From contig NC_012879.2 of assembly GCF_000003195.3 (NCBI RefSeq), positions 20,298,647 through 20,362,646 on the forward strand: a stretch of DNA of 64,000 bases. The letters are read 5' to 3'. Positions 1-12,094 of the stretch are shown here, in pieces. The notes under the pieces were generated by a model. That model made no database searches. It saw only the letters and a program-made list of their open reading frames with translations, and had not been told where the DNA came from. Positions within the stretch are counted from its first letter, which is position 1. The number at the start of each line of letters is the position of its first letter. Both the position numbers and the translations under genes were made by a program. The DNA comes from Sorghum bicolor. Taxonomy: Eukaryota; Streptophyta; Magnoliopsida; Poales; Poaceae.

Positions 1-918
1 ATAAAAGAGTACTAAGATAGCAAAGGTACAATACTAGAGTGGAGAGGAGGAAGACTCTTCCCGTCTCCAAGCTGAGCTACGCCTGGCTACTCTTCCCGCT
101 TACAACTCCAAGCTGCTGGAGTGAAGCTAAGCTGGAGGCAAAGGGGCTATGGAGCTAACCTGGCTACCTAAGCGAGGGAGCTACTACGCTAACACTTGCT
201 TTAAGCTCTATGCTCTGCTTGAGCCTCTTCTTGTGTTCTCTTCTTTTCTCCCCTCCTTAAAACAGTGGCCGAGGGGGTTCTTTTATAGGCCAGGGAGTCT
301 TCTGGTGGATGGAGCTCGTAGGGGAGTGAAGAGGAGTGGCGAGCGCCAAAATGGGGTGGCGGGTGCCACTCCCCCTGGTGGGTGCCATTGATCTACGGTG
401 GGTCCCCCCTTTTCTCCCGACGGTCTAGATGATCTCCCAAAGTCGGTTTCAGGTAAGACAGGTGTCGGAGTAACATTTTGTCACATGTTGGAAAACCATG
501 ATCCATGTGACAACATGTTCTGGCCGTTGGATCAAACTGACATGGCACTGGACACCTTAGATGGACTCTTAGAGGTGTCACGTGGATCGGTGATGTGGCT
601 AGCCACGCAGGGGGTGGTGCCCGCCAGGTGGGCCCGACGCCACCACCTTGGCATGGCGCCTGCCAGGTGGGCCCAACGGACGCCACCTTGGCATGGCGCC
701 TGCCACCCTGGTTGCCCTATGTGGCACGAGGTGTGGTGGGTTGCCTTCCAGGTGGGTCCTTTTTGCTCTGTTTCCTGTTATTTCCTACATACAAATAAAT
801 TTCTATGTACATGTGGAGCTAGGTGAGTAATAACCAAAATATGCACATGTTCATGTTGATTTACCATGGTTTTGGATGAAATGTTGATGGTCAAAACAGG
901 TGTTAAGGACCATCAACA
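1..918 (-). repeat. Element A 3' LTR (partial)
   Basis: This aligns with 5867-6598 plus 9634-9768 of the other LTR. It ends in CATCAACA at 918, next to the polypurine tract, which gives the expected TGTTGATGG start on the minus strand. About the first 0.9 kb of the LTR in plus coordinates lies before the window. A minus-strand TATA box (TATAAAAG) sits at about 281-288. Confidence 0.85.
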
Positions 919-935
919 AGTTCCCCCAAGCTACC
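919..935 (-). promoter_or_regulatory. Polypurine tract of element A
   Basis: On the minus strand this reads TAGCTTGGGGGAACT directly before the LTR start TGTTGATGG. Position and composition fit the plus-strand primer of reverse transcription. Confidence 0.8.
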
Positions 936-2895
936 CTTTGATTTTCCTCAAGCAAAATGCGGGTTTAGCATAAAAGAGTTGGATTAGACATTGCTTTAAT
1001 AAAGTAACTTTGTAAAGTCTACTGATACAACACCATGCTTTCCATAGCCAAAAGAGTGGTTTGAATTTTACCATAAATCATAATATTGTGGGGCTTTTTA
1101 GCTTTTCACTTTGATCATGCAAAAAGTAAGATAGAGCAATAGGCAAAGACTTCTTACCTTGCTTTAGTTAAGCTAAGACTATGTTTGGAGGGTTTTGAAA
1201 TTTTGGAAAACAAAGCTTTCTTTAGTTCCTCAAATGGCTCACTCGATCACTCAGTGGTGTTTGGTAAACTTCACCAAGTCCAGAAGTGATAGCCTTTATT
1301 ACCTACATCTAATGGGATGATATGTGGAGCTATGGGTAGGCAAAAGCTAAGCAAACTTGTGTTGTGTATATTGTTAAGCTAGACACTTAGATCGCTAGGA
1401 GCAACAGGTCAGTAGAAATGATCAAGATATGGTGAAGGTGGTTGGTTTAATGAAAGGTGCGAAAGGAATGAAGGAAAAAATACTCCTTGAGACTTCCCCA
1501 TGTATCTTGAAGGAGGATATGGTTGCTATGGATAACTCTTTTTTTTGATAAATAATGAGGATATAATGTGTCCTCACATTTATTTTGGGCTATATGCCTC
1601 AAATAGATATCTTTTTCTCTCTTTTTTTAGCAAGCCATATCCTTCTCCCTTTTAAAGACCGATTGTTGAGGAATATTTTGCATGTCTCAACTATATGGAG
1701 TTAAAGGGGAAGGACAGATGCATATTTCGAGTGTAGAAAGAGCATGGGGCTAGAAATGGGGTATTTGGATACTTTTGCAGATCTCCAGGGTAGAGAATAA
1801 GCAATAATTTGGTGGTTGCAAACTTCCAAAATGGATAGTAGGCAATAATGATAGGTGTAAGTGGGATGTTGATAAAAAAGGCATGACAAGTTTCTCTACT
1901 TAGATCAATAAGGTCTAACGAAACTCACACTAACAAGAGCTTTTTATAGTGGCTTCTTATCTAATGAGTGTGTATATATGGCTAGTGGTAGGACAGAAAA
2001 ACTACACCATAGAGGAACTTTGGTAGGATTTGTGATTTTCTTGAAATAAAACTCTAGACTTTACCTTAACTCTTCTTCAAGCAAGTCAAAAGATTTACTC
2101 TAACTCTACTACACCTAATCTTATCAAGCATAACGAAGATCAAGCATATGCAACCCGCAAAACTTAGATTTATAGTGAACTTTATTCACTCCAAAACTAT
2201 AGTGGCAGGGACCGCATAGCAAACTTGTGCATCGTTTTTAGAGCAATGATTCATCATTTCCAACTTATTATCATGGGTTCAATAGGAATTGAAGTAGGAT
2301 TACCTTTTAGGTTAAGCATAATAAATGGCAATATATATGAACAAGCTAACCATGTCCTCAGTGAGATATAGCAATGGATGTAAAGGTAGAAAGGTAAAGG
2401 AGCAATAATAAGAACGTACCTTAGTGGGGAGATGACCTCCCCCAAGCTAGCTTGTTGCTGGGTGTAGAGGTTCTTCTCTCAGACTGATATCCTTTGTTTT
2501 TATTTATTTGATTACAAGGGGAAACCTAACTACTACTTGATGATATAGCTTAAGGCTATTCATATTTTATTCGAAACTAAATGAGATAACATAAAGTCCC
2601 TTCATGATTGTTTCAAGGACTTCGTTATTTTATTTTATTTTATTTATTTTGTTATTATTTATTTCTTTATTATTATATTATTATAAATATAATTTTTTTT
2701 TTAATTTTATTTTTTAATTGCATACTTAAATTTTTATTTTGTTTTTATCATTTTTTACATGCAGTGTTTTAAAATGATCCTAATTCTAAATGCAATGGAA
2801 GGATAAACCTAATCTAAATGTAGTGCACGATTTAAAGGCAAAAATGCGGAGGAATGTAAATGCAGAATTTAAATGCAGAAAGAGTAAAACATACC
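936..2895 (-). other. Element A 3' non-coding region
   Basis: Between the protease and the polypurine tract I see no gene. The stretch contains an AT-rich run at about 2620-2760 and a second polypurine-tract-like motif at 2437-2449 (plus strand CTCCCCCAAGCTA), nearly identical to the true tract at 921-933. The short ORFs here show no family resemblance. Confidence 0.6.
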
Positions 2896-3633
2896 TTAAA
2901 ACCATGGGGGTTCTTCCTCAGCCGGAAGTTCGTCTTTTGGCGGCTTTCCTTCAAGGGGATATTCTTCTTCTTCCTCTTTCCACATGGCCTCGTCCTTGTC
3001 GGGAGTCACACACGAGGCAGTTGATGAGGGTTCCTTCTTCTTATGCCATCCTCTTCTCCTTGATCTTGGGTTCTTGGATTCAGCCCTTTTCTTGTTAGTA
3101 CCTGGTTTCCTTAAGTTTCTTGCTTCTTTTTCATTGGGTTGCCTTGCCTGCAAGTTAGTTGCATACGAAGGGCCAAGAGCAAAGGGAAATGTTTCTCTTT
3201 TTCTAGCAAGAGTTATTTGAACTTTCCTAGAACCAACAAAAATGCAAGCATTAACAATATTAAGAAAGGGACATCCCAGGATTAGAGGGACATCTTTACT
3301 ATTCCCCATGTCTAATATCATAAAGTCAGTAGGGACGTAAGAGCCTCTAATTTGAACTAACAGATCAATAGCTATTCCTTCTATATAACATGTTGATTGA
3401 TCAGCAAGTTGTAAATAAGCAGCAACAGGGGCCATGGGTGAGTAGAATAGAGTGTCATACATTTCCTTAGATATTATATTAACACTTAATCCTAGATCAC
3501 GAACAAAATTTTTAAAAGTATGAGGCCCAATAGTGCATTCAATTATGGGACTACCAGGATCACTTTTCTTAATAGGAAGATCTTGATCTCCAAAGTTAAA
3601 ATACTTTATATCAACAAGATTAGTAGTCTCCAT
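2896..3633 (-). pseudogene. Element A aspartic protease (degenerate)
   Basis: This is the retropepsin-like protease that would cut the Gag precursor in the virus-like particle. In the 245-residue frame, an active-site-like stretch (DLGLSVNI, about residues 46-53) is followed by the conserved region around LQLADQS and the family signature PLILGCPFLN (about 115-124), where relatives have ILGRPFL. The active site reads D-L-G-L-S, where most relatives have D-L-G-S/A-S. The C-terminal third is very charged (Lys/Arg, then Glu-rich) and unlike a protease. The frame joins the upstream gag segment only through a frameshift near 3635. No polymerase follows it. Protease identity is firm; activity is doubtful. 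Confidence 0.75.
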
Positions 3634-4110
3634 ATTTTAGGCTTACTAGGAATTTTACTAGATTCAAAATATGGTATAGCAGCAGCTAGCATTTTATTAA
3701 AGCTAAGTTGATTTTTCATAGCAAAAGAGAAATCATCCAATTTAGCATTTATATTCTCAAGTATCTTGTCATTAGCAAGCAACTTTTTATTTAAGTTATC
3801 TACCTTGACTATAAACAAGATCTTTCAAACTTAGATACCCATTGTTGTTATTATTAGGGAAACTAGAATGAGGAAACAGATTAAAAGTATTACCTTGAGA
3901 ATTGGAGCGCTAATTCCATCCTTGATTTGGTTGGCGAAAACTATTATCATTGTTGAGGAAGTTGAGATCTTTATGTGTCTCGGGACAGTGGTTTCTGAAA
4001 TGTCCACATTCACCATAGACTTCACAAGTCATGTGTGAATCCAGGGATTGAACAACTTTTTGGGTACTCATCCTTTCGTATTGTTCCAGCTCCTTGGCCA
4101 ATACATCCAT
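3606..4110 (-). pseudogene. Element A gag C-terminal part with zinc knuckle
   Basis: Two out-of-frame pieces continue gag. The first (4110-3910) holds an RNA-binding zinc knuckle that reads C-x2-Y-x4-H-x4-C in the segment CEVYGECGHFRNHC: the second cysteine is a tyrosine, a TGT-to-TAT type change. The second piece (3818-3606) contains NQLSFNKMLAAAIPYFES, a stretch characteristic of Athila-type gag-protease linkers. Frameshifts near 4110, 3820 and 3635 separate these pieces from gag and protease. The knuckle normally packages genomic RNA; with a missing zinc ligand this copy is probably inactive. Confidence 0.7.
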
Positions 4111-4804
4111 CTCTGGCTACAATCATGTCAGCTTCTTTAAGAGAATGCATACCTCTCTTGCGGGGCTGTAGTTGTTCATCATTCCATCCTTGATTGGACA
4201 CCATCTTCTCTATCAATGCTTTAGCGTCTGCAACACCAAGAGAGAAAAAGGCAGCGCCAGCTGCGGCATCTAAATGGCTCCTATCTTGTGGGACTAGACC
4301 ATGATAGATGTTCTGGATCAAAAGCCAGTCTTCCATCCCATGGTGCGGACGGGCAGCAACATACTCTTGCATTCTCTCCCAAGCATCAAGAATGGATTCC
4401 TCAGCTTGTTGTGTAAAACTGGAGATTTTATTGCAAAGAGCATTGGTCTTGCCCATAACAAAGAACTTAACAAGGAAAGCGTTGGAACACTTATCCCATA
4501 TATCTACAGAATCGTGATTGGCATAGAACCATTGCTTTGCTTTTCCTAGCAAAGTGAATGGAAAGAGACAAAGGAGGATAGCTTCTTGCGGAATTCCCTT
4601 AATGGTAAAGGTGCCACATATCTCCAAGAAATGATGGAGATGCGCATTGGCATCTTCATGAGCTTTGCCACAAAAAGGACTAGGTTGGACCATAGTGGTC
4701 AATGCGGGCTTCAACTCAAAATTGGAGTTGGCATCAATCATGGCTCGACCGGTTGCTACATTAGCAATAGAAGGAGAAGAGAATTCATGAATGGTCTTGG
4801 CCAT
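4022..4804 (-). CDS. Element A Gag capsid protein
   Basis: Retrotransposon Gag forms the virus-like particle in the cytoplasm. I take the ATG at 4804 (MAKTIHEFSSPSIANV) as the start; the ORF is open further upstream, but that extension is a hydrophobic run that looks untranslated. The body holds the Retrotrans_gag signature: SPFCGKAHEDANAHLHHFLE, then a helix with LFPFTLLGKAKQWFYAN, ISSFTQQAEESILDAWERMQ and HHGMEDWLLIQNIYHGL. This pattern is typical of grass Athila-like elements. The reading frame is intact for about 260 codons, then shifts near 4110 before the zinc knuckle, so a full-length Gag is no longer made. It lies about 135 bp inside the primer binding site. Confidence 0.85.
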   Translation of the reverse strand: MAKTIHEFSSPSIANVATGRAMIDANSNFELKPALTTMVQPSPFCGKAHEDANAHLHHFLEICGTFTIKGIPQEAILLCLFPFTLLGKAKQWFYANHDSVDIWDKCSNAFLVKFFVMGKTNALCNKISSFTQQAEESILDAWERMQEYVAARPHHGMEDWLLIQNIYHGLVPQDRSHLDAAAGAAFFSLGVADAKALIEKMVSNQGWNDEQLQPRKRGMHSLKEADMIVARDGCIGQGAGTIRKDEYPKSCSIPGFTHDL

Positions 4805-4936
4805 GTTCGTGAGAGAAGGGATGATAAAAAAGAAAAAGGATAAGAAGGAAATGAAAGGTAAAATTAATGGGATATATTGGAACAAACTTACTCCGAAGGT
4901 AGGTTCTTAAAGAACTCGATGCTCACACCGATTGCC

Positions 4937-4955
4937 TTCCTCGGCAACAGCGCCA
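4937..4955 (-). promoter_or_regulatory. Primer binding site of element A (tRNA-Asp type)
   Basis: On the minus strand this reads TGGCGCTGTTGCCGAGGAA, five bases inside the end of the 5' LTR. It matches the common grass site TGGCGCCGTTGCCGGGGA (complementary to tRNA-Asp) with two mismatches. Confidence 0.8.
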
Positions 4956-4959
4956 GAAA

Positions 4960-7900
4960 TGCTTGTTGCTAATTCTTAACGCAATCACCAAAGGTGGACA
5001 CAAAGTCTAGTCCCTGGCAATGATGCTAGAAATGCATAATGACACTTCTTAGTAATACTAAGAGAGGATAGAGGTTAACTACTATCCTAGAAGTGTCGGG
5101 TTGGTAGTTCTTAGCTACACAGTGAGGCTAGAGCTGGCTAGTCTACTAATGCCTAGTGGGGTTGTCAATCCCAACACTAATAGGGCAACAGGCATGATTG
5201 CAATCTACCTAGATGAATGGGATCTGCAATCACATAGAACTATCATGTGTAGCACTTCGCCTAGTGAGTAACCAGGTGTCGATTTATAATTTCCCAAAGG
5301 AAGGCTGGGGTGATGTGGTTGAGTTGGGCAAGAATGGATGATCAGAGTTAGGAATGGTAAATGGATGGGTAAAGGATAACCAAACTAATCTACCAACTAA
5401 CCTAGATAAATAAGAGTGGTAGTAGATTTAGGGGACCTATCAAAAGGATAGCACTAGTTATTCAAGTAAAGCAAAGAGGCATACCCATCCTAAAGTTCAA
5501 ACACGAAGCACAACGAGCCTTATGTTTTAAGAACTAGACCGAACATGGGGGAATACTTAGGCAATCAGGGTTGTCACCACCTGGTGCGACCTGAGCTATC
5601 CGTGGGTCTAGCCATATCTGAATGTAGGCCTATAGCCGAAGCACCACGCTTAATCTATACTCCTACTATCTTTACCCATGCTCTCGATGAAAGACACCGT
5701 AACCAGATGACAGAGCAATTACTAGCTTGAACAACTAAAACTAAACTAACTAAGCACTTATCCCAACACAATCAAGCACCTAAGCTCAATATTGAAAAGA
5801 TCACTATAAACTAAGTACTTGAAAGGTAAATAACACTCAAAATACCAAAGGTAAATGATAAATAAATGAGTACTAAGATAGCAAAGGTATAATACTAGAG
5901 TGGAGAGGAGGAAGACTCTTCCTGTCTCTAAGCTGAGCTACGCCTGCCTACTCTTCCCGCTTACAACTCCAAGCTACTAGAGCGAAGCTAAGCTGGAGGC
6001 ACAGAGGCAATGGAGTTAAGCTGGCTACCTAAGTGAGGGAGCTACTATGCTAACACTTGCTCTAAGCTCTATGCTATGCTTGAGCCTCTTCTTGTGTTCT
6101 CTTCTTTTCTCCCCTCCTCGAAACAGTGGCCAAGGGGGTCCTTTCATATGCTAGGGAGTCTTCTGGTGGAAGGAGCTCATAGGGAGTGAAGAGGAGTGGT
6201 GGGCGCCAGAATGGGGTGGCAGGCGCCAGTGATCTACGGCAGGTGCCACCCCTAGTCAACCGCCTTTGCTCCCGATAGTCCAAATGATCTCCCAAAGTTA
6301 GTTTTAGGTAAGACACGTGTCGAAGTAACATTTTGTCACATGTTGGAAAACCATGATCCATGTGACAACATGTTCTGGCCCTTGGATCAAACCGACATGG
6401 CTTTGGACACCTTAGATGCAGTCCTAGAGGTGTCACACGGAATGTTGACGTGGCTGGCGACGTAGGGGGTGGCTCCCGCCAGGTGGGCCCGGTGGCCGCC
6501 ACCTTGGCATGGCGCCCGCCACCCTGGTTGGCCTATGTGGCGCTAGGTGTGGTGGGTTGCCTTCCAGGTGGGTCCTTTTCACTCTTTTTCCTGTTATTTT
6601 GTAACACCCTAAAATTTACTCCTTTTGAAATATAGATAAAATTATTTTATTTTGTATTTTTGTGCTCATGAAAACATAGGAAAAATAATATTTTTCATTA
6701 AAATAAAATTTATCATAAGATTAGTAATATGGTTGTGCACTCATGCCTCTGCATTTTAGTTATTTTGCTGAGTGGTTTTATTAAAATTCAAACGTAATTC
6801 AAAGTGATTTTTAAAACGGTTTTGAAAATGGCTTTGGAATAAAATAAATGGAAATAGAAAATAAAAAAATAAAAAAACAAAACTCCTCCTCTCCCTCTTC
6901 CTGGCCTGATGGCCCAAATCCCCTCTCCCCACTCGCGGCCCGCCAGTGCACCTCCGCTCCTTCTGCTTTCCGGCCCACTCTCCTCCCCAGCCCAATGACC
7001 AGCAGCAGCGGCGCACCCATCCCCTCCCTTTTCCCCTCTTCCGCTGGCAGCTGGGCCCCGTCATCGGCTTTTACTTTTCTCCCACCCAGTCGCTGACATC
7101 ACGGACCCACCTGGCAGTGAACTTCCTTCTCCTTCCTCTCGCCGTGAGCAAGCCGGACTCGACCAGGAAGCTGACCAAGCCGGATTTCTTGGGATTTCTT
7201 GCTAACCCTGCTTAACCAAGCACTTATAAGCCCTGTGGCATCCCCACACCCTCCCCCTTTCATCTAGGAACCAAGAAGCCGCCTAACTTCGCCCTGGTCT
7301 CGCGTTTGGATCTCGCCGAAAGCTTGAGGAAGCCGCCGCCATGGTTCACGCGATTCGCGCCCGCTCTATCACAATCGACTGGATGCCGAGCTTCGGTTTG
7401 AGGTTACGAAGTTTCCTAGCTTTCTCCCTTGCTCTCTATCACACTCTAGCGCCCTCACATCGACGCCAAACATGTGCAGGGGCCCGTTGTCCGCTGGATT
7501 GCGTGGCCGACCACCTCCAAGCCTTCCCCGAGCTTCCAAAGTGCTCTTGGTAAGCTCGCGTTGACCCCCGCTATCTCCTCATGCTCTCGGTGCGTCTATT
7601 AGTGCCCGAAATCGCCCAAGTGCCGAACTCCGGCGAGTCTCCGGCCATGGCGCCGCCGCGGCTGCCCTATTCCGGCCGGCGACCCCTCTCTCTCCCCCTG
7701 GAATCTAATCGGAGCCGTTGAAACACGATCCAGTGGCCAGATTTGAAGGATACCCCTTCGACTGCGCGTTTTGTTAAAGAGCCCCTGAGCTTTTGTTAAA
7801 TAAACCCGCAGTCCATGGCGCCAGAAGAAAATACGTGTTTCGAGTTCAAAGGCGTATTCTCTGTCGCTTAAGTTAAAATACGTTTTTGGTTATTCACAGA

Positions 7901-9768
7901 TTTGCCACTGAAATTGTTTTACTCATAAAATGCTCGTTTTAACTCCGTTTTTGTCCGTTCAAATTTCGTTAGATTCGTATTCTCGAAATCTACTTGTTAG
8001 AAGTATTAGTTTCCTGTTTTGAAACTTTTTAATTCTGCAGTAGCAATTAATTAATTATTTCACTATAGGAAATCTTAGAAAATTCATATCTTTCACGTTT
8101 TAATTCCGATTTTCGTGAACTTTATGTTTGTGTGATCGTAGCGCTGCGTAGAATATTTTCATAAACTTTTATACTTGTTTTACCACTGTTTGGTGTAATG
8201 TTCTAATTATATCTTGTTTGCTTTGCGTATGATTGTCTCCATTGGATTGCGTGTTGTTGATTGATGTTTGGGAATAGACGGTGAGCCGTACGTTGGTGAT
8301 CAAGACCAAGCTTTTGAAGACCAGCAGGCTCAGAAGAGCTTTGACCAAGGCAAGTATAACTTGGGATTATTCTTGTTACCTATACACAATTAATATAACA
8401 TTTATCATATGCATGCTATCACCTTGATGACCTTAGCAAAATCATAGATGATTGTTATCCTGAATTCCTTATTACCTATTTGGATATGCATTTGGGTAGT
8501 TCTTGCTAGTGCTTGATTATTAATCCATGATCTTGTAACATGAATATTTGAATATACAATAAACAATAAAATAAGTTTTCTAGTAACTTGAACATAAAGG
8601 GTGGAAAGAACTCTAGCTTTTGCTAGATTGATCTTGACCCTCCATAAGAACTTATCCCTTGGCAAAAGCTGGGACAACTCGTACAACCATGAGGGCTATA
8701 TGGCTCTGGCTTTAGCTCAGTATGAAGAACTTTTCTAGCTTGTTAGAGGTTACCCGAAAGGGCGGAGGGGCTGAACCGTTTTGGGTATAGTGTGGCCCCT
8801 GTCTGTATGTGTATAGGCTGCGAGTCATTGTGCCATCGGAAGGGGAGCTCTATATCTACGCGCAAAGGAAACCTTGCGGCCCTAACATGTTAGACGAATT
8901 TTTGAAAGGCTTCATAGTGATCCCTGCCGACCTCCCTAGGAAGGGGGTTAAGAGACTAGCTACCTCGGGCGAAAGGGTAAATCATGACTCATGGGTAAAT
9001 ATGTACAACCTCTGCAGAGTGTTAAATCTGGTATACTAGCCGTGCCCACGGATACGGGCGGCCCGGAAAACTGACGGAATAGATGGACACTGATGAACAT
9101 GATTAATGATAATAAATGATGGTTTATTATGTTGTTTATTTGTGTTATTCTTAATTCTTGTATACATTGATCATGTGGTTATGGGATTATTTATGCTACC
9201 TTGATATTTGCTATCCAATGATTAAACATGCTATCCACCATTAAAAGCTAAATGCAGTCAAACCAGTGTCAGCTATTTGAGCCTCATGAACCTCTGGTTA
9301 TACTTGTTGAGTACGATATGTGCTCACTCTTGCAATTTCCCAACACCCCAGGTTATGATAATGATGATGCTTGGAATGAGGACTACCGTTATGAGTACTA
9401 GGTTTGGAGTCAACCAGTCAACAGTGTCCCTGTGTGGAGCTTCCGTCGAGAGCGTTGTTTAATATTATTGTCATCTTTGTATGAGACTATGTGATTTATT
9501 ATGTTTCGCTATGTAATAAACACTGCAATGGTACATTTGAGATTTGTCTACTTATGTGTGTGACTATTCCTGGGGCACATATGAGTCTTTTATGCATCAT
9601 ATTTTGTTCTTAAAATATGGGTGTGACATATTTCCTGCATACAAATAAATTTTAATGTACATGTGGAACTAGGTGAGTAATAACCAAAATATGGACATGT
9701 TCATTTTGATTTACCATGGTTTTGGATGAAATTTTGATGGTCAAAATAGGTGTTAAGGATGATCAAAA
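4960..9768 (-). repeat. Element A 5' LTR, interrupted by B1
   Basis: The LTR occupies 4960-6599 and 9634-9768; the sequence between is solo LTR B1. In plus orientation it begins TGCTTGTTGCTAATTC and ends near GATCAAAA, where the other LTR ends CATCAACA, so the terminal CA is mutated. The 3' LTR's TATA box (TATAAAAG, minus strand) is CATATGAAAG here, at 6141-6150. As this is the promoter-bearing LTR, the change probably silenced the copy. Confidence 0.8.
6600..9628 (+). mobile_element. B1: 3.0-kb solo LTR with TATTT duplication
   Basis: The 3029-bp sequence begins TGTAACACCC, ends GGGTGTGACA and is flanked by TATTT at 6595-6599 and 9629-9633. Removing it restores continuous homology with the other LTR of element A. 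No primer site or internal domain is present, so it is a solo LTR left by recombination. A second copy, B2, lies inverted at 39687-42501. The orientation is inferred from shared motif order with the LTR of element C. A GC-rich stretch at 7220-7720 with TTATAAG near 7225 looks like the LTR's own promoter and leader. The ORFs inside it (for example 7341-7553) match no protein I recognise. Confidence 0.9.
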
Positions 9769-10591
9769 ATTCCCACGCGTGTGCTCTCCCCACATGGCAT
9801 CTGTTCCATCTCTCCCTCTTTCGGTGGTCGTGTCTGCTCCCTCTCTTCCCCACGCACTCCCTCTCTCGCCCCATGCTGCTCCATGCTCGCATCGCCATGG
9901 CTCCTCTCTCTCTCTCCCCGGCATGGATGACCCGTAGTGTGGCAACCTCAATGTAGCAGCGGTACAAATCCAGTGGCACGGTGGCGCCAACAAGGTAAGC
10001 CCTCCTCGTTCTCCAGGATCTAAGGTTCTGAGGAGCTCACCTCTCTCTCCCAATTCTAATAGGCTTAGAAAAGAAGGGGCCCTATGGAGGTTGGTAGGCC
10101 AGGCAGTGGGGATGGTGGAGGGAGGTTTAGGAGCCCTAATGATAATGGAGGTGGTCAGGGCAAGGGAGCTCCGACCGAGCCCTAGCATGCCCATGGTAGG
10201 GGCAAGGGGCGGTGGTGAGGGAGCAAGCACGAGGCTAGAGTTGGGGTGGAAGATAATGAAGGGAAGAAAATGAATAGTGCGGGGTTTGCTAGAGACATTG
10301 GATATTGATCCAACGGCTTAGATCTATTGGTAGAAAAAAGTTGAAAATTCAAGCGCTTGTAGTATAGCAAATCCCTATTTTCTAATGAATAGTTGCTAAT
10401 CTGGTTGATGTTTAAAAAGAATTGTAATTTTAGTATCATGTGCCGAAGAGCCGATAAGACTTCTATCCTTAGCTGGAGGACTAATTGGATCCTATCAGTA
10501 TCTCAATCGCCGACTTGGCCTACCGGGTGGATAGAAACCCTTTCCAAATTGGCCTTATTTTGGTCGGTAGTCATGTCGACCATCCAGCGGG
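9769..10591. other. Unassigned spacer between elements A and CACTA-1
   Basis: From 9769 to 10260 the sequence is CT-rich then purine-rich, with overlapping open frames on both strands but no recognisable protein. A donor-like GGTAAG lies near 9993. The style resembles the 5' untranslated part of a DNA transposon. I see no gene or clear repeat boundary. Confidence 0.4.
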
Positions 10592-10604
10592 CACTACTAG
10601 AATG
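10592..10604 (+). repeat. CACTA-1 left terminal inverted repeat
   Basis: CACTACTAGAATG, preceded by GGG. It pairs with 15953-15965. Confidence 0.7.
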
Positions 10605-11734
10605 TCCAAGATTTCTTTGGGTATATTGTTTCCCTACTATTTTTGAGCACCATGGAGAAAGATATGTTTCTTTAGGGTTAGACAGGAGAACCCTAGGGAA
10701 GCTTCTCTTTCCTAGGAAACTCATTCTTTTTGTTAGGGTAAGTCCAAGGAATAGATGTAGGCGAGCCACATCGACGCCCACGTGGCTTCATTACCTAGGA
10801 GAGAAATAGAAATCCTAGGGAAACACTAAATCTAAACACTATTCCCAAAAAATCCTCCCACACAATTTGTCCTTGTGCCGCTCATTCCCTCGCTCGATCG
10901 CTTAGTGCCGCTCACTCATCTCCCTTCTCATGCACTGGCATCTCTAGCCATTCCATGTCGCATGCCTCCCTCCATTAAGGCCATAGCTCCCTCTATGCAC
11001 GCCGATGTGACCGCTCCCTCCATGCACGCTACCGCTGCAGCTCCCTCCGTTTGAACCATAGCAACTGCCTCTATGTGTAGTGTGGGCCTCATGCCGTGTA
11101 GCTCCCTCCGTCTTCTATGCCGCATGGGTCTCCATCCTGTAGGTGTGGCCACATGCATAGAGACACAACACACCTCCTGAGGCAAAGATGATGCATGCTC
11201 CACCTTGCAAACACAGCCCTGTCACCACTTCTTCACTTCAAGGGCTCGATCTGGTGGTTCCTGACTTGAATCAGTTTTCACTGAGTATTGATCTTATCCA
11301 GATAAAATTTGTGGGTAACCCAATTTGTGGCCTGTTGCGTCATCTCTTTGGGACATATTATGCTGTTTGTAGTAGCACAATGTTATAAAATTTGCATTTT
11401 CAACATGTACATTTCAGATTCAAGTCAGGAAAGAAGATCTTGATTTTTGCAAGGAAGATTAGAGGGGGATAAAAAGGCAGGATTTGTATTTGTATTGTTG
11501 TGCAAGCAAAGCTTGAATGTGAGAATGAAATTTAACTTTTCCTCATATCTTCTGTACATTGTGCTGTTTGTAGTAGCACACTGTTATCTTGGGGTTTGCT
11601 AACATTTTTAGATATTGATCAGGGGTTTGTTAGTCTTATAGTAACTAGATATGTCAGTAGAAGACTATAGTTGGATGTAGCAAGGCTGAAATGATGATGG
11701 TCGTCATTCACGGGAGTGGGTACGAAACACAAAC
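10605..11734 (+). other. CACTA-1 5' region without a recognisable gene
   Basis: A CT-rich stretch with repeated GCCGCTCACTC-like wording lies at 10860-11200, followed by AT-richer sequence. Two copies of a TGCTGTTTGTAGTAGCACA phrase occur at about 11360 and 11560. No ORF here resembles a known protein. Confidence 0.4.
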
Positions 11735-12073
11735 GCTTTCCTAGATCATGCTTTCAATGTTGTGCATAATTCTTAAAAATGTGGAGTACCTTGTCTATGT
11801 TTGGAGTGTGGAAATAGAGTTGGACGAATGAGAGCTATCATGGCCATGCATTTGTGTAAAAGAGGATTTATGTTTGTGTACACTATTTGGACCAAATATG
11901 GGGAGGAACCTAATAGCGAGTCTACATTGGAAATTGCCAATGATATCGTCGATGGTTTAGATGAAATGTTAGCTCACCATGGTGATGCAATGCATTTAGA
12001 TAGTATAGAAGATGAACCAATGGCTCATGCAAAGGAATTTTACACCATGTTGGAAGTTGTTGACAATTCTTAG
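11735..12073 (+). pseudogene. TNP2 N-terminal transposase-associated domain
   Basis: CACTA elements encode TNP2, which binds the element ends and cuts them. This piece carries the zinc-finger-like transposase-associated domain found at its N-terminus: FLDHAFNVVHNS, a stop at 11773-11775, then CLCLECGN with closely spaced cysteines, MHLCKRGFM and YTIWTKYGEE, followed by the acidic linker about DEMLAHHGDAMHLDS. The frame starts without an ATG and ends at a stop in 12071-12073, where the LTR fragment follows. The domain assignment rests on the RGF...YT.W..HGE-like core and the downstream TNP2 body. Confidence 0.75.
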
Positions 12074-12094
12074 TGCCGCTACTAAGAATAGTGT

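Larger units (their letters stand above)
1..9768 (-). mobile_element. Element A: Athila-like gag-protease LTR retrotransposon
   Basis: A minus-strand LTR retrotransposon. The left LTR is cut by the window edge; the right (5') LTR starts at 4960 and ends near 9768. Between them lie a tRNA-Asp-type primer site (4937-4955), gag (4022-4804), a zinc-knuckle segment, an aspartic protease (2896-3633) and a polypurine tract (919-935). No reverse transcriptase, RNase H or integrase can be found, so the element could only have moved with enzymes from a relative. The two LTRs align well but carry many substitutions, so it is not young. The 5' LTR is interrupted by solo LTR B1. The lineage call rests on the gag sequence and the primer site. 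Confidence 0.85.
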
